This document shows, in pieces, positions 18,877 to 30,460 of a DNA stretch of 64,000 nt. The DNA is from Pseudomonas bubulae. Lineage in GTDB: Bacteria > Pseudomonadota > Gammaproteobacteria > Pseudomonadales > Pseudomonadaceae. The stretch is from positions 4,687,001-4,751,000 of the forward strand of contig NZ_CP146077.1 in the NCBI RefSeq assembly GCF_037023725.1, read 5' to 3'. The notes under the pieces are model-generated. The model searched no databases. It was given only the letters and a program-made list of their open reading frames with translations, and was not told the DNA's origin. Position 1 is the stretch's first letter, and the number at the start of each line of letters is the position of its first letter. The position numbers and the translations under genes were made by a program.

Positions 18877-19434
18877 ATGAAATTTTGTAGCCAGTGCGGC
18901 CATTCCGTCAGCCAGCATATCCCGCAAGGCGATTCGCGCCTGCGCTATGTCTGCGACCACTGCCAGACCATTCATTATCAAAACCCCAATATTGTCGCCG
19001 GTTGCGTGCCCGTGTGGGGCACACAAGTGCTGCTGTGCCGTCGCGCCATCGAACCGCGCAAAGGCTACTGGACACTGCCCGCAGGCTTTATGGAGAACGG
19101 CGAGACGGTTGAAAACGCGGCCCGACGCGAAACCCTGGAGGAAGCCTGTGCCGTGGTTGAGAACCTGGCCATCTACACCCTGATCGATGTGCCGCATATC
19201 AATCAGGTGCATATTTTCTACCGCGCCGACCTGCTGGGCCCGAACTTCGCAGCCGGTGAAGAGAGCCTGGAAGTGCGCCTGTTCGAAGAAGTCGACATCC
19301 CTTGGTCAGAGCTGGCTTTCCGCACGGTCAGCCGTACCTTAGAATGCTTTTTCGCTGACCGCCCGGGCGCTCACTACCCCGTACGCAGCGAGGCTGTAGC
19401 ACCGCTGGCCAGCCTGAAGACCGCCCAAAAATAA
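18877..19434 (+). CDS. Nudix hydrolase with N-terminal zinc ribbon
   Basis: 185 residues. An N-terminal zinc ribbon (CSQCGH at 4-9 and CDHCQ near 27-31) precedes a Nudix domain with box GFMENGETVENAARRETLEE ACAV. This arrangement resembles NudC-like and YjhB-like hydrolases, which act on NADH, ADP-ribose or related nucleotides; the true substrate is not clear, and the NudC SQPWPFPxS signature is absent. I chose the ATG that starts the zinc ribbon; an earlier in-frame start adds 26 polar, proline-rich residues. The gene lies 35 bases before the L,D-transpeptidase gene. Confidence 0.88.
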   Translation: MKFCSQCGHSVSQHIPQGDSRLRYVCDHCQTIHYQNPNIVAGCVPVWGTQVLLCRRAIEPRKGYWTLPAGFMENGETVENAARRETLEEACAVVENLAIYTLIDVPHINQVHIFYRADLLGPNFAAGEESLEVRLFEEVDIPWSELAFRTVSRTLECFFADRPGAHYPVRSEAVAPLASLKTAQK

Positions 19435-19469
19435 TGCTGCTTGCCTTGTAACTCAGGAATGTTCCTCTA

Positions 19470-20036
19470 ATGCGTTGGTTGCTCGCTGCTCTATGCCTGT
19501 CATTTGCCGTTACCTGCCAGGCCTCTGTTGTCATAACCGTAAACGGCAAACCCGTTGATAAAAACCAGGTCCTGAAACCCGCCCCTTCGTCGCTTCCGGT
19601 ACGTCCCGGGCAGAATATCGACAAGGTGCTGGTCATCAAGTCTGCCCGCAAGCTGGAGCTGATCAGCAACGGCAAACCGGTCAAGACCTACCGCATCTCC
19701 CTGGGCAAACAACCCAAGGGCCCAAAAGTACGCGAAGGGGACAAACGCACTCCCGAGGGCATCTACTGGGTCGACTGGCGCAAAAAAAGCGACAAGTTCA
19801 ACCTGGCGATGCACATCAACTACCCCAACATCAGCGACGCTGCCACGGCCCGGCGTGAAGGCCTGAACCCGGGCTCGATGATCATGATCCACGGCACTCC
19901 GGACAGCGAAGACAACCCCGAGGAACTGTTCCATACCCTGGACTGGACCGATGGTTGTATCGCGATGAAAAACCACGAAATGCGTGAAGTGTGGAACCTC
20001 GTTCCAGACGGCACCATGGTTGAAATCCGCCCGTAG
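19470..20036 (+). CDS. L,D-transpeptidase family protein (YkuD domain)
   Basis: Exported protein of 188 residues with a signal peptide (MRWLLAALCLSFAVTCQA). The YkuD catalytic domain covers about 45-185 and shows the conserved His in MIMIHGTPD and the nucleophilic Cys in WTDGCIAMKNHEM. Such enzymes make 3-3 cross-links in peptidoglycan or attach lipoproteins. Followed after 20 bases by a strong terminator. Confidence 0.92.
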   Translation: MRWLLAALCLSFAVTCQASVVITVNGKPVDKNQVLKPAPSSLPVRPGQNIDKVLVIKSARKLELISNGKPVKTYRISLGKQPKGPKVREGDKRTPEGIYWVDWRKKSDKFNLAMHINYPNISDAATARREGLNPGSMIMIHGTPDSEDNPEELFHTLDWTDGCIAMKNHEMREVWNLVPDGTMVEIRP

Positions 20037-20054
20037 CCAGCTGTCATACGAGCA

Positions 20055-20094
20055 ACAAAAAACCCGCTGACCGGTAACGGTTCAGCGGGTTTTT
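20055..20094. terminator. Bidirectional intrinsic terminator
   Basis: Stem AACCCGCTGA(A)CCG/(A)CGGTTCAGCGGGTT with A run before and T run after; serves the L,D-transpeptidase gene on one strand and the purL operon on the other. Confidence 0.92.
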
Positions 20095-20108
20095 CATATG
20101 ACTTGTGG

Positions 20109-20420
20109 CTAGAAATCAGCCAGTTGCCACACTTCGTACGCCGGGGTTTCATACGGGTGACTGTGCTTGAGCGCAGCCACCACGGCCTGAATCAGATCAT
20201 CGGCGACGACCAGCTCAACCTTCCACTCCCCCACATACTCGACCTGACCAGTTTGCCCGATGAACGGCTGGCTGCCGTCCAGCGCGCGAAACTGGCCCTG
20301 GCCCATGGTCTGCCAGGCGCAGTGGTCATAGCTGCCGATCCGTCCGCCACCGGCAGCGAATACGGCATCCTTGACCACGTCCACATGGCTCGGAGGAACG
20401 AAAAAGCTGAGCTTGTACAT
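20109..20420 (-). CDS. NIF3/YqfO-like (CutA-fold) small protein
   Basis: A 103-residue protein that corresponds to the inserted ferredoxin-like domain of YqfO/NIF3 proteins standing alone: start MYKLSFFVPPSHVDVVKDA, central GRIGSYDHCAWQT and end HPYETPAYEVWQL. The HPYE(T/E)PAYE motif is diagnostic. Its role is unknown; the fold is shared with CutA1 and PII-like trimers. It starts four bases after purL and probably shares its transcript. Confidence 0.88.
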   Translation of the reverse strand: MYKLSFFVPPSHVDVVKDAVFAAGGGRIGSYDHCAWQTMGQGQFRALDGSQPFIGQTGQVEYVGEWKVELVVADDLIQAVVAALKHSHPYETPAYEVWQLADF

Positions 20421-20424
20421 GCTC

Positions 20425-23400
20425 TTAATCTACCCACACACGAGCGTTACGGAACATGCGCAACCACGGCGCATCTTCGTTCCACTCTTCCGGGCGCCAC
20501 GAGTTCTGCACGGCGCGGAATACCCGCTCCGGGTGCGGCATCATGATGGTCACACGGCCGTCACGGCTGGTCAGGCCGGTAATCCCGCGCGGCGAGCCGT
20601 TAGGGTTGGCCGGGTAGTTTTCCGTGACCTTGCCGTGGTTGTCGACGAAGCGCAGCGCCACCGAACCGGACAGGTCCGCTTGCAGCATGGCTTCTTCGCT
20701 GGCGAACTCGGCATGACCTTCACCATGAGCAATGGCGATCGGCATGCGCGAACCGGCCATGCCCTGCAGGAAGATCGAGTTCGACTCCTGAACCTGAACC
20801 ATCGCCACGCGGGCTTCGAACTGCTCGGAACGGTTGCGCACAAAGTGTGGCCACAGCTCGCTGCCAGGGATCAGTTCGCTCAGGTTGGACATCATCTGGC
20901 AACCGTTGCACACACCCAGGGAGAAGCTGTCAGTGCGCTCGAAGAAGCTCTGGAACGCATCGCGGGCACGGGCATTGAACAGCGCCGACTTGGCCCAGCC
21001 TTCACCGGCACCCAGTACGTCGCCGTAGGAGAAACCACCGCAGGCAACCAGACCTTTGAACTCGTTCAGGTCGACACGGCCGGCCAGAATATCGCTCATG
21101 TGTACGTCGATTGCATTGAAACCGGCACGGTCAAACGCCGCGGCCATTTCAACCTGACCGTTGACGCCCTGCTCACGCAGGACAGCCACTTGCGGACGAA
21201 TGCCTTTCTTGATGTACGGCGCGCTGATATTGGCGTTGACGTCAAAGCTCAACTGGGCAGTCAGGCCCGGGTTGTCTTCTTCGAGCAGCACGTCGAACTC
21301 TTGCTGTGCGCAGTCCGCGTTGTCACGCATACGCTGGATCTGGAAGCTGGTTTCAGCCCACTGGCGTTGCAACTCGCCACGCTGACCGACAAACACTTTT
21401 TCACCGTTGAAGGTGATGGTGACTTCGCTGTTGTTCAGCGGCTGGCCGATCACGTCGACACACTCGCCCAGGCCTGCAGCGCTGAACTGTGCAAGCACAT
21501 CAGCAGTCGCGTCCTGACGCACCTGAATCACGGCGCCCAGTTCTTCGTTGAACAGGATGGCTGGGAGCTGGCTGGCGCTGTCTGCGAGGCAATCCAGGGT
21601 CAGGTTCAGACCGCAGTGGCCGGCAAAGGCCATTTCCATCACGCTGGTCAGCAAACCACCGTCGGAACGGTCATGGTAAGCCAGCAGGTGACCATCGGCA
21701 TTCAGGCCCTGGATCACCGCGAAGAAAGCCTTGAGGTCTTCTGCGTCATCAACGTCAGGGGCCTGCTTGCCCAGCTTGCCGTAGGTCTGGGCCAGGATCG
21801 AGGCGCCCATGCGGTTCTGGCCACGGCCCAGGTCGATCAGGATCAGATCGGTCAGACCTTTGTCCATGCGCAGTACCGGGGTCAGGGTCTGGCGAACGTC
21901 GAGCACCGGGGCAAAACCGGTCACAACCAGCGACAGCGGCGAGGTCACGGTTTTGTCCGTGCCCTCTTCGCTCCAGCGGGTTTGCATCGACATCGAGTCC
22001 TTGCCCACCGGAATGGTGATGCCCAGCTCAGGGCACAGCTCCATGCCGACAGCCTTGACGGTGTCGTACAAGCGGGCGTCTTCACCCGGGTGGCCTGCAG
22101 CGGACATCCAGTTGGCTGACAGCTTGATATCGCTGATCTTGCCAATGCGCGAAGCCGCGATATTGGTCAGGGTCTCACCAATTGCCATGCGGCCCGATGC
22201 CGGAGCATCCAGCAGTGCCAGCGGCGTACGCTCGCCCATGGCCATGGCTTCACCGGTGTAGACGTCGAAGCTGGTTGCGGTGACAGCAACGTCAGCCACA
22301 GGAACCTGCCACGGCCCGACCATCTGGTCGCGGGCAACCAGACCGGTGATGGTGCGGTCGCCGATGGTGATCAGGAAGCTTTTGCTGGCAACGGCCGGGT
22401 GATGCAGAACGCGCTCGACGCACTCGCCGATGCTCAGTTGTGCCGGGTCGAAATCATCGCCCAACTCTTCTTCGCGAACAGCCGAACGGTGCATGCGCGG
22501 CGCCTTGCCCAGCAACACTTCCAGTGGCATGTCCACCGGGTTGTTGCCGAAGTGGCTGTCGGTCACGGTCAGTTGCGGCTCGGCAGTGGCTTCACCGACG
22601 ACGGCAAACGGGCAACGCTCGCGTTCGCAGATCGCCTGGAAGCGCTCGAAATCTTCGACGCCCACCGCCAGAACATAACGTTCCTGGGATTCGTTGCTCC
22701 AGATTTCGTGCGGGGCCATGCCCGGCTCGTCGTTTGGAATGTTGCGCAGTTCGAAACGGCCACCACGGTCGCCGTCGTTCACCAGCTCAGGGAATGCGTT
22801 GGACAAACCGCCAGCACCCACATCGTGGATAAAGCTGATCGGGTTCTTGTCACCCAGCTGCCAGCAGCGGTCGATCACTTCCTGGCAACGACGCTCCATT
22901 TCCGGGTTTTCGCGCTGTACCGAAGCGAAGTCCAGGTCAGCCGAGCTTGCGCCGGTGGCCATAGAGGATGCTGCACCGCCACCCAGGCCGATCAGCATGG
23001 CCGGACCGCCCAGCACGATGAGCTTGGAGCCCACGGTGATTTCGGCTTTCTGCACGTGTTCGGCGCGGATGTTGCCCATGCCGCCGGCCAACATGATCGG
23101 CTTGTGGTAACCACGCACTTCTTCGCCACGGGGGGTGGTGATGGACTGCTCGAATGTACGGAAGTAACCGGTCAGGGCAGGACGACCGAATTCATTGTTG
23201 AATGCAGCACCGCCCAGCGGGCCTTCGATCATGATGTCCAGCGCGGTAACAATGCGCTCAGGCTTGCCGTACGGCACTTCCCACGGTTGTACAAAGCCCG
23301 GGATCTGCAGGTTGGACACGGTGAAACCGGTCAGGCCAGCCTTTGGCTTGGCACCACGACCGGTTGCACCTTCGTCACGGATCTCACCACCGGAGCCTGT

Positions 23401-24321
23401 CGCTGCACCCGGGAACGGGGCAATGGCGGTCGGGTGGTTGTGGGTCTCTACCTTCATCAGGATGTGCACTGGCTCCTGCACCGCACCGTACTGGCGGGTT
23501 TCAGGATCCGGGAAGAAACGCCCGGCAACACTGCCGACGATAACCGACGCGTTGTCTTTATAAGCAGACAGAACGCCTTCGCTGTGCATCACGTAGGTGT
23601 TCTTGATCATGCCAAACAGGCTCTTGTCCTGGCTTTGGCCGTCGATGTCCCAGCTGGCGTTGAAGATCTTGTGGCGGCAATGTTCGGAGTTGGCCTGGGC
23701 AAACATCATCAATTCGATGTCGTGCGGGTTGCGACCCAGACCGTTGAAGGCATTGACCAGATAATCGATTTCGTCTTCGGCCAGGGCAAGGCCCAGCTCG
23801 ACGTTGGCTTTTTCCAGCGCTGCACGACCGCCACCCAGTACGTCAATCGCGGTCAGCGGCTTTGGCTCGGCGTGGCTGAACAAGCCTGCAGCCTGCTCCA
23901 GAGCGCCCAGCACGATTTGCGTCATGCGGTCATGCAATACAGCGCCGATCAGTTCGGCATCCGCATCGCTGAACTGGCCAGCTACATAGAATGCAATGCC
24001 GCGTTCCAGGCGCTGGATTTTAGCCAGGCCACAGTTACGGGCAATGTCGCTGGCCTTGCTCGACCAGGGAGAGATGGTGCCAAACCGCGGCAACACCAGG
24101 AACAGTCGGCCGCTCGGCTCTTGGACCGGCACGCTTGGGCCGTACTTCAGGAGACGAGCCAGTACCTGCTGTTCATCGCTGGTCAGCTCACCGGTGGTAT
24201 CGGCAAAGTGGGCGAATTCAGCATACAAACCAGTGACAGACGGAACCTTGAGGCTCAGTTGTGCAAGGAGTTTGCTGTGGCGAAAGGCAGAAAGGGCAGG
24301 AGCGCCGCGCAGGATCAACAT
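20425..24321 (-). CDS. purL: Phosphoribosylformylglycinamidine synthase
   Basis: Large-type FGAM synthase (1298 residues), fourth step of purine synthesis: FGAR + glutamine + ATP to FGAM. Domains in order: PurS-like N-terminus, linker, two AIRS-related ATP-binding halves ([18 protein letters not shown] near 215-232; [21 protein letters not shown]), and a C-terminal class I glutamine amidotransferase with the nucleophile in [11 protein letters not shown] and the His-Glu pair in MPHPER. The ATG giving [11 protein letters not shown] matches the family length; an earlier in-frame start adds 28 odd residues. Divergent from mltF. Confidence 0.98.
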   Translation of the reverse strand: MLILRGAPALSAFRHSKLLAQLSLKVPSVTGLYAEFAHFADTTGELTSDEQQVLARLLKYGPSVPVQEPSGRLFLVLPRFGTISPWSSKASDIARNCGLAKIQRLERGIAFYVAGQFSDADAELIGAVLHDRMTQIVLGALEQAAGLFSHAEPKPLTAIDVLGGGRAALEKANVELGLALAEDEIDYLVNAFNGLGRNPHDIELMMFAQANSEHCRHKIFNASWDIDGQSQDKSLFGMIKNTYVMHSEGVLSAYKDNASVIVGSVAGRFFPDPETRQYGAVQEPVHILMKVETHNHPTAIAPFPGAATGSGGEIRDEGATGRGAKPKAGLTGFTVSNLQIPGFVQPWEVPYGKPERIVTALDIMIEGPLGGAAFNNEFGRPALTGYFRTFEQSITTPRGEEVRGYHKPIMLAGGMGNIRAEHVQKAEITVGSKLIVLGGPAMLIGLGGGAASSMATGASSADLDFASVQRENPEMERRCQEVIDRCWQLGDKNPISFIHDVGAGGLSNAFPELVNDGDRGGRFELRNIPNDEPGMAPHEIWSNESQERYVLAVGVEDFERFQAICERERCPFAVVGEATAEPQLTVTDSHFGNNPVDMPLEVLLGKAPRMHRSAVREEELGDDFDPAQLSIGECVERVLHHPAVASKSFLITIGDRTITGLVARDQMVGPWQVPVADVAVTATSFDVYTGEAMAMGERTPLALLDAPASGRMAIGETLTNIAASRIGKISDIKLSANWMSAAGHPGEDARLYDTVKAVGMELCPELGITIPVGKDSMSMQTRWSEEGTDKTVTSPLSLVVTGFAPVLDVRQTLTPVLRMDKGLTDLILIDLGRGQNRMGASILAQTYGKLGKQAPDVDDAEDLKAFFAVIQGLNADGHLLAYHDRSDGGLLTSVMEMAFAGHCGLNLTLDCLADSASQLPAILFNEELGAVIQVRQDATADVLAQFSAAGLGECVDVIGQPLNNSEVTITFNGEKVFVGQRGELQRQWAETSFQIQRMRDNADCAQQEFDVLLEEDNPGLTAQLSFDVNANISAPYIKKGIRPQVAVLREQGVNGQVEMAAAFDRAGFNAIDVHMSDILAGRVDLNEFKGLVACGGFSYGDVLGAGEGWAKSALFNARARDAFQSFFERTDSFSLGVCNGCQMMSNLSELIPGSELWPHFVRNRSEQFEARVAMVQVQESNSIFLQGMAGSRMPIAIAHGEGHAEFASEEAMLQADLSGSVALRFVDNHGKVTENYPANPNGSPRGITGLTSRDGRVTIMMPHPERVFRAVQNSWRPEEWNEDAPWLRMFRNARVWVD

Positions 24322-24555
24322 CTTCGGGACAGCCTCGGGAGGGGTATGCTTTGAGGCCGGGCATTCTAGCCTAAACCGTTCGCCACGGCACCCGAAACGG
24401 CACACCTGAAGCGCACCAGACGTCGCGAATCGACCAAAGCCTTATTCTTTATAGCTATCAGCCGCTTAACGGATGCTCGATTATGATCTTTAAACAGAGC
24501 TCTACCCCCCATTTTACAAGGGTTTGAGCGATTTTCGCGGTCAATATCAGAATGA

Positions 24556-26064
<1,509 letters not shown>

Positions 26065-26074
26065 AACACAATTC

Positions 26075-26127
26075 TGTGGGAGCGAGCCTGCTCGCGAATG
26101 AGCTTCGCGAGCAGGCTCGCTCCCACA
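26075..26127. repeat. Short REP doublet, AGCGAGCCTGCTCGC variant
   Basis: Arms TGTGGGAGCGAGCCTGCTCG and CGAGCAGGCTCGCTCCCACA joined by a short AATGAGCTT loop. It lies between the convergent mltF and pdxJ stops and could also act as a terminator. Confidence 0.88.
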
Positions 26128-26151
26128 ATTGAATGATCCCCGTAGCCGTTT

Positions 26152-26895
26152 TTAAACCTTGGCCGCAGCCACAATCAGCGCTTTCATTTCAGCCACTGCC
26201 GACTTGAAGCCCACGAACAATGCATGCGCCACCAGCGCATGGCCAATGTTCAATTCATTGATGCCCTTGATCGCGGCTACCGCTTCCACGTTGTGGTAAT
26301 GCAGACCGTGGCCAGCATTGACGATCAGCCCTTGAGCCAGGCCAAACGCAACGCCATCGGCGACACGCTGCAACTCTTCGGCGACTTCGGTCGGGGTCTG
26401 GGCATCGGCATAGCGTCCGGTGTGCAGTTCGATTGCCGGTGCGCCTACGCGCCTGGACGCTTCGATCTGACGCTCATCGGCGTCAATAAACAGCGACACT
26501 TCACAGCCAATCTTGCTCAGCCGCTCGACAGCTGCCTTGATCCGCGCTTCCTGCCCGGCAACATCCAGACCGCCTTCGGTGGTCAGTTCCTGACGGGTTT
26601 CAGGCACCAGGCAGATATGCGCCGGGCGAATGCGCTCGGCAAACAGCATCATCTCTTCGGTAACGCCCATTTCGAAGTTCATGCGCGTTTGCAGGACATC
26701 CTTGAGCAGCAACACATCGCGTTCCTGGATATGTCGACGATCTTCGCGCAAGTGCACGGTAATGCCGTCGGCGCCCGCCTCTTCTGCATCCAGCGCTGCC
26801 TTGACCGGATCAGGGTAACGGGTGCCGCGAGCCTGACGCAGCGTGGCTACGTGGTCGATGTTCACGCCGAGAAGAATGCGATTGCTTTGGGTCAC
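26152..26895 (-). CDS. pdxJ: Pyridoxine 5'-phosphate synthase
   Basis: Condenses 1-deoxyxylulose 5-phosphate with 3-amino-2-oxopropyl phosphate to form pyridoxine phosphate. The 247 residues form one TIM barrel with the family motifs [17 protein letters not shown] (8-24), [14 protein letters not shown] and [16 protein letters not shown] start: AGGAG lies about eight bases upstream and the product begins [11 protein letters not shown]; a start 36 bases further out has no support. Last gene of the lepA-pdxJ cluster, as in other gammaproteobacteria. Confidence 0.97.
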   Translation of the reverse strand: MTQSNRILLGVNIDHVATLRQARGTRYPDPVKAALDAEEAGADGITVHLREDRRHIQERDVLLLKDVLQTRMNFEMGVTEEMMLFAERIRPAHICLVPETRQELTTEGGLDVAGQEARIKAAVERLSKIGCEVSLFIDADERQIEASRRVGAPAIELHTGRYADAQTPTEVAEELQRVADGVAFGLAQGLIVNAGHGLHYHNVEAVAAIKGINELNIGHALVAHALFVGFKSAVAEMKALIVAAAKV

Positions 26896-26946
26896 GGGGG
26901 GCTCTCCTGAAGAGTTGACGATTCGGCGCACAGCATACCGGTCTAT

Positions 26947-27636
26947 TCAGGGCTTGCGAAACAACTCACGACTGGCCAGCGGTTTACCAGCCAAATGCAC
27001 GGCCAATGCCTGACGCATCAAGCGCTTGGCGGCAGATAAGGCTCCGGGCACGGTCCAGTCAGCCTCGGCCATTGCGTGCAGTTCGGTGCCATGAAACAGA
27101 CCGGGCTGCACCAGATAAATCCGTTCAAGCCCGGCATCTACCTGCAAACGGTACATGCCATCGCTGGCCACCGGTTCGCCTTGAATGTCCCGGGTCAACG
27201 AAAAGCCATAGCCCAGATCGTCCAGCAGGCGCCATTCGAACGCTCGCAGCAGAGGCTCGAGCGCGCGTCCTTGCGCAAGCGCCACCAGCGTCGCGGCATA
27301 GTGGTCGAAGACCGCGGGATGCGGGTCTTCGGCTGGCAACAGCCTGATCAGCAGCTCATTGAGATAGAGGCCGCTGAACAGCGCTTCGCCATTGAGCCAG
27401 GTGGCAATCCCGGCACTCTCCATGCGTCCGACGTTTTTCAGCTCGCCACGGCCGCGAAATTCGATTTCCAGCGGCACAAAAGGCCGGGCCAGCGTCCCCG
27501 CCTTGCCCCGCGCACTGCGCAGCACGGCCCGCAGGCGCCCTTGAGGCGTGATGAAATCCACCAGGGCACTGGTTTCACGATAGGGGCGACTGTGCAGGAC
27601 GTAGGCGAGTTGGGGGGCCGGGGGTTTACTGGACAT
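26947..27636 (-). CDS. recO: DNA repair protein RecO
   Basis: Recombination mediator that helps RecR load RecA on SSB-coated DNA. The 229 residues show the N-terminal OB fold ([20 protein letters not shown], about 11-30) and a helical C-terminal part. The zinc-finger cysteines of some RecO proteins are absent, which is normal for gammaproteobacteria. Between era and pdxJ, separated from era by a REP element. Confidence 0.94.
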   Translation of the reverse strand: MSSKPPAPQLAYVLHSRPYRETSALVDFITPQGRLRAVLRSARGKAGTLARPFVPLEIEFRGRGELKNVGRMESAGIATWLNGEALFSGLYLNELLIRLLPAEDPHPAVFDHYAATLVALAQGRALEPLLRAFEWRLLDDLGYGFSLTRDIQGEPVASDGMYRLQVDAGLERIYLVQPGLFHGTELHAMAEADWTVPGALSAAKRLMRQALAVHLAGKPLASRELFRKP

Positions 27637-27691
27637 GGAAGTCAGCTATCTCAAAAGGCAAACACTGCCAGGAAGAACAGCATAAAACTAA

Positions 27692-27778
27692 TGTGGGAGC
27701 GGGCTTGCTCGCGATAGCAGCAACTCGGCCTGTCTGAAGTTCCGAGTTGATGCTATCGCGAGCAAGCCCGCTCCCACA
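27692..27778. repeat. REP doublet (REPIN)
   Basis: Arms TGTGGGAGCGGGCTTGCTCGC and their exact complement, with nested inner pairing (GCGATAGCA.../...TGCTATCGC and CAACTCGG/CCGAGTTG). It is the most symmetrical copy in the window and lies inside the era-recO operon gap. Confidence 0.92.
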
Positions 27779-27797
27779 GGGGGGGGTAATGCTGTGC

Positions 27798-28700
27798 TTA
27801 CAGGTCGCCGTAGCCCAGCGAACGCAGGGCGCGCTCGTCGTCGGACCAGCCACCTTTCACTTTAACCCAAAGGTTAAGCATGATCTTGGAGTCGAACAGC
27901 AGCTCCATATCCTTGCGCGCTTCGGTACCGATACGCTTGATACGCTCGCCCTTGTCGCCAATGATGATTTTTTTCTGACCATCACGCTCAACCAGAATCA
28001 AGGCATGGATATGCAGGGTTTTGCCCTGCTGCTTGAACTCTTCGATCTCGACGGTGATCTGGTACGGCAGCTCGGCACCCATCTGGCGCATGATCTTTTC
28101 ACGTACCAGTTCGGCGGCCAGGAAGCGGCTGCTGCGATCGGTGATCTGGTCTTCCGGGAAGAAGTGCTCGTTTTCCGGCAGGTGATCGGCAATCACGCGC
28201 TCAAGGGCTTCAAGGTTGTGCCCGTGCTGAGCCGAGATCGGGATGATCTGGGCGTTCGGCAGTTGCTCCTGAAGCCAGCTCAGGTGCGGCATCAGCTCGG
28301 CTTTGTCTTCGATACGATCGGTCTTGTTCAACGCCACGATCAGCGGGCCGGTTACGTACTGCACGCGCTCCAGCACCATCTGGTCTTCGTCGGTCCACTT
28401 GGTGCGGTCAACAACGAAGATCACCACATCGACGTCTTTCAACGCAGCCGAAGCGGTTTTGTTCATGTAGCGGTTCAGGGCCTTTTCGCCGCCCTTGTGC
28501 ATGCCCGGGGTATCCACGTAGACCGCTTGCACGTTGCCTTCGGTCTTGATGCCCAGCATGTTGTGGCGGGTGGTCTGAGGCTTGCGCGAGGTGATCGCCA
28601 GCTTTTGACCCAGGATATGGTTCAGCAGTGTGGATTTACCCACGTTTGGACGACCAACAATGGCAACGTAGCCACAGCGAGTTGCGGTTGAATCAGTCAT
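27798..28700 (-). CDS. era: GTPase Era
   Basis: Essential GTPase that binds the 3' end of 16S rRNA during 30S maturation. The 300 residues show G1 GRPNVGKST (about 16-24), G3 DTPG, G4 NKTD and a C-terminal KH domain with the type II motif [13 protein letters not shown]. Its ATG overlaps the rnc stop by eight bases (ATGACTGA), an arrangement also seen elsewhere in which both products act on rRNA. Confidence 0.98.
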   Translation of the reverse strand: MTDSTATRCGYVAIVGRPNVGKSTLLNHILGQKLAITSRKPQTTRHNMLGIKTEGNVQAVYVDTPGMHKGGEKALNRYMNKTASAALKDVDVVIFVVDRTKWTDEDQMVLERVQYVTGPLIVALNKTDRIEDKAELMPHLSWLQEQLPNAQIIPISAQHGHNLEALERVIADHLPENEHFFPEDQITDRSSRFLAAELVREKIMRQMGAELPYQITVEIEEFKQQGKTLHIHALILVERDGQKKIIIGDKGERIKRIGTEARKDMELLFDSKIMLNLWVKVKGGWSDDERALRSLGYGDL

Positions 28701-29382
28701 GACCATTCTCCACGCCAAGGGCAATCAGTGCTGCGGCGGCCGCTACCTGTTCGGCAATACGACGGCTCACGCCCTGTCCCCGGCTTTTTTCATTCAATAA
28801 GGCAATCTCGCACTCGACAAAGAAGGTGCGGCAATGCGGTTCGCCCTGGATATCCACCACTTCGTAACGTGGCAGGTCGCAGGCACGCGACTGCAAGAAC
28901 TCTTGCAGTCGGGTCTTTGGATCTTTGTTGGTGTCGACCAGGGTCAGCGTCTCGAACTCGCTGGCCAGCCAGGCCAGTACGCGGTCGCGAGCGACATCCA
29001 TGCCGGCGTCCAGGTAAATGGCACCGATCAGCGCCTCAAGGGCATCGGCCAGGATCGATTCACGGCGAAATCCGCCGCTTTTCAGTTCACCGGAACCCAG
29101 GCGCAGGTACTCGCCCAGCTCAAAGCCGCGAGCCAGTACTGCCAGGGTCTCACCCTTTACCAGCCGCGCACGCAAGCGTGACAACTGGCCTTCACGCGCC
29201 AGCGGGAAACGGTCAAACAAGGCTTCGCCGGCAACAAAATTGAGAATGGCATCCCCCAGGAACTCAAGGCGCTCGTTATTGCGCCCCGCGAAACTGCGGT
29301 GTGTCAGGGCCAGAACCATCAGTTCCTGGTCTTTGAAGGTGTAGCCGAGCTGACGCTCTAAACGTTCTAAAGAAAAACTCAC
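28693..29382 (-). CDS. rnc: Ribonuclease III
   Basis: Double-strand-specific endoribonuclease for rRNA precursors and many mRNAs. The 229 residues contain the signature [12 protein letters not shown] (about 35-46), the second acidic site [13 protein letters not shown], and a C-terminal dsRNA-binding domain ([11 protein letters not shown]...LIALG). The GTG start overlaps the stop of the DUF4845 remnant by four bases (GTGA), preserving a coupling that presumably existed with the intact neighbour. Confidence 0.97.
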   Translation of the reverse strand: MSFSLERLERQLGYTFKDQELMVLALTHRSFAGRNNERLEFLGDAILNFVAGEALFDRFPLAREGQLSRLRARLVKGETLAVLARGFELGEYLRLGSGELKSGGFRRESILADALEALIGAIYLDAGMDVARDRVLAWLASEFETLTLVDTNKDPKTRLQEFLQSRACDLPRYEVVDIQGEPHCRTFFVECEIALLNEKSRGQGVSRRIAEQVAAAAALIALGVENGHD

Positions 29383-29570
29383 GATTTACCCACGCTGAGT
29401 TCGTGGCCGAATGTCACCACCGGACCGATATTAGGGATCAGTGATGCTCGTTTATCGCATAGCAAATGGACAGGGAACAGGCTGTTCGCCGCCGTCACAC
29501 TTAACGCTTTGTTCAAATCCACATCCTGAATACTCAGGCGCGCGACTTGTTTCGCACACCTGAAAAGCAA
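29379..29570 (-). pseudogene. Remnant of DUF4845 gene between lepB and rnc
   Basis: Other pseudomonads have here a DUF4845 protein of about 125 residues with an N-terminal membrane helix. This 218-base gap still encodes only the C-terminal half, recognisable as LSIQDVDLNKALSVTAAN then VHLLCDKRASLIPNIGPVV and FGHELSV, which match the family pattern D-LxKAL...F-VHL...KR-LI-NI-VV-F-E. The membrane helix and the rest of the N-terminal half are gone, and there is no ATG or ribosome-binding site; the only start in frame is a TTG at the outer end. The comparison rests on my memory of the family, not a search. Confidence 0.7.
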
Positions 29571-29572
29571 TC

Positions 29573-29593
29573 GGCGCTGTTATAAACAGCGCC
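29573..29593 (-). terminator. Hairpin just after lepB
   Basis: Perfect 9-bp stem GGCGCTGTT/AACAGCGCC with a three-base loop, seven bases past the lepB stop. No T run follows, so it may be a weak terminator or an mRNA-stabilising element; it also marks the edge of the DUF4845 deletion. Confidence 0.5.
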
Positions 29594-29600
29594 GTTCTGG

Positions 29601-30455
29601 CTACTTGATCAGACCAACCCGCGAGAAGTTCGGCAGGTTGCTCGCCTTGGGTTCCGGCCAGCTCATCCAAACAGCGAAGGCCTTGCCGACAATATTCTTG
29701 TCGGGAACCATGCCCAGCTCGTCTTTGGGAATGTTCGGATCATCCCAGTAACGGCTGTCGTTCGAATTGTCACGGTTGTCACCCATCATGAAGTAATGCC
29801 CGGCCGGAACCGTCCACTCCTTGTCAGGCGGCGCACGATAGCGGCTCATTTCCTTGCGGATCATGTGCTCGACTTCGCCCAGCTTCTCTTTGTACAACTC
29901 GGCACTGCCCAGGGTTCCAGGCTCGGCCTTGACCAGTTGCTCGGCAACCAGTTGGTCGTTGACATAAAGATGCTTGTCGCTGGTATAGCGGATCTTGTCG
30001 CCCGGCAGGCCAACTACACGCTTGATGTAGTTGACTGTCGGATCGCTTGGGTAGCGAAACACCATCACATCGCCCCGCTTCGGATCACCCACTTCGATGA
30101 TTTTCGTGTCGAGTACCGGCAGGCGGATCCCGTACGAAAACTTGTTCACCAAAATGAAATCGCCCACATCCAGGGTCGGTTTCATCGAGCCGGACGGAAT
30201 CTGGAACGGCTCAACCAGAAACGAACGCAACACCAGCACGATAAACAACACGGGAAAGAACGACTTGCCGTATTCAACCAGCAGCGGCTCCTTGTTGAGC
30301 TTTTCGACTACCTGCATATCAACCGGCGTAACGCTGGCTTGATAGTTGGCAATGGCCTTGCGCCGGCGCGGAGCCAGGAAGACCAAATCGAGCAGCGCCA
30401 GCAAACCGCACACGGCAACAGCAATGACCAGCAACAGCGGGAAATTTAGTGACAT
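29601..30455 (-). CDS. lepB: Signal peptidase I
   Basis: Inner-membrane protease that removes Sec and Tat signal peptides. The 284 residues have two N-terminal membrane helices (about 5-28 and 65-80) and the Ser-Lys dyad: S90 in IPSGSMKPTL and K145 in YIKRVVGLPGD. Boxes D (GDNRDNSNDSRYWD) and E are present. It starts five bases after lepA, so the two are one transcript. Confidence 0.97.
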   Translation of the reverse strand: MSLNFPLLLVIAVAVCGLLALLDLVFLAPRRRKAIANYQASVTPVDMQVVEKLNKEPLLVEYGKSFFPVLFIVLVLRSFLVEPFQIPSGSMKPTLDVGDFILVNKFSYGIRLPVLDTKIIEVGDPKRGDVMVFRYPSDPTVNYIKRVVGLPGDKIRYTSDKHLYVNDQLVAEQLVKAEPGTLGSAELYKEKLGEVEHMIRKEMSRYRAPPDKEWTVPAGHYFMMGDNRDNSNDSRYWDDPNIPKDELGMVPDKNIVGKAFAVWMSWPEPKASNLPNFSRVGLIK

Positions 30456-30460
30456 AGGAC

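Noticed and set aside
20371..24354. Long antisense open frames opposite purL (582 and 651 codons)
   Set aside because: Overlap a complete purL; translations show no recognisable family and no start signals.
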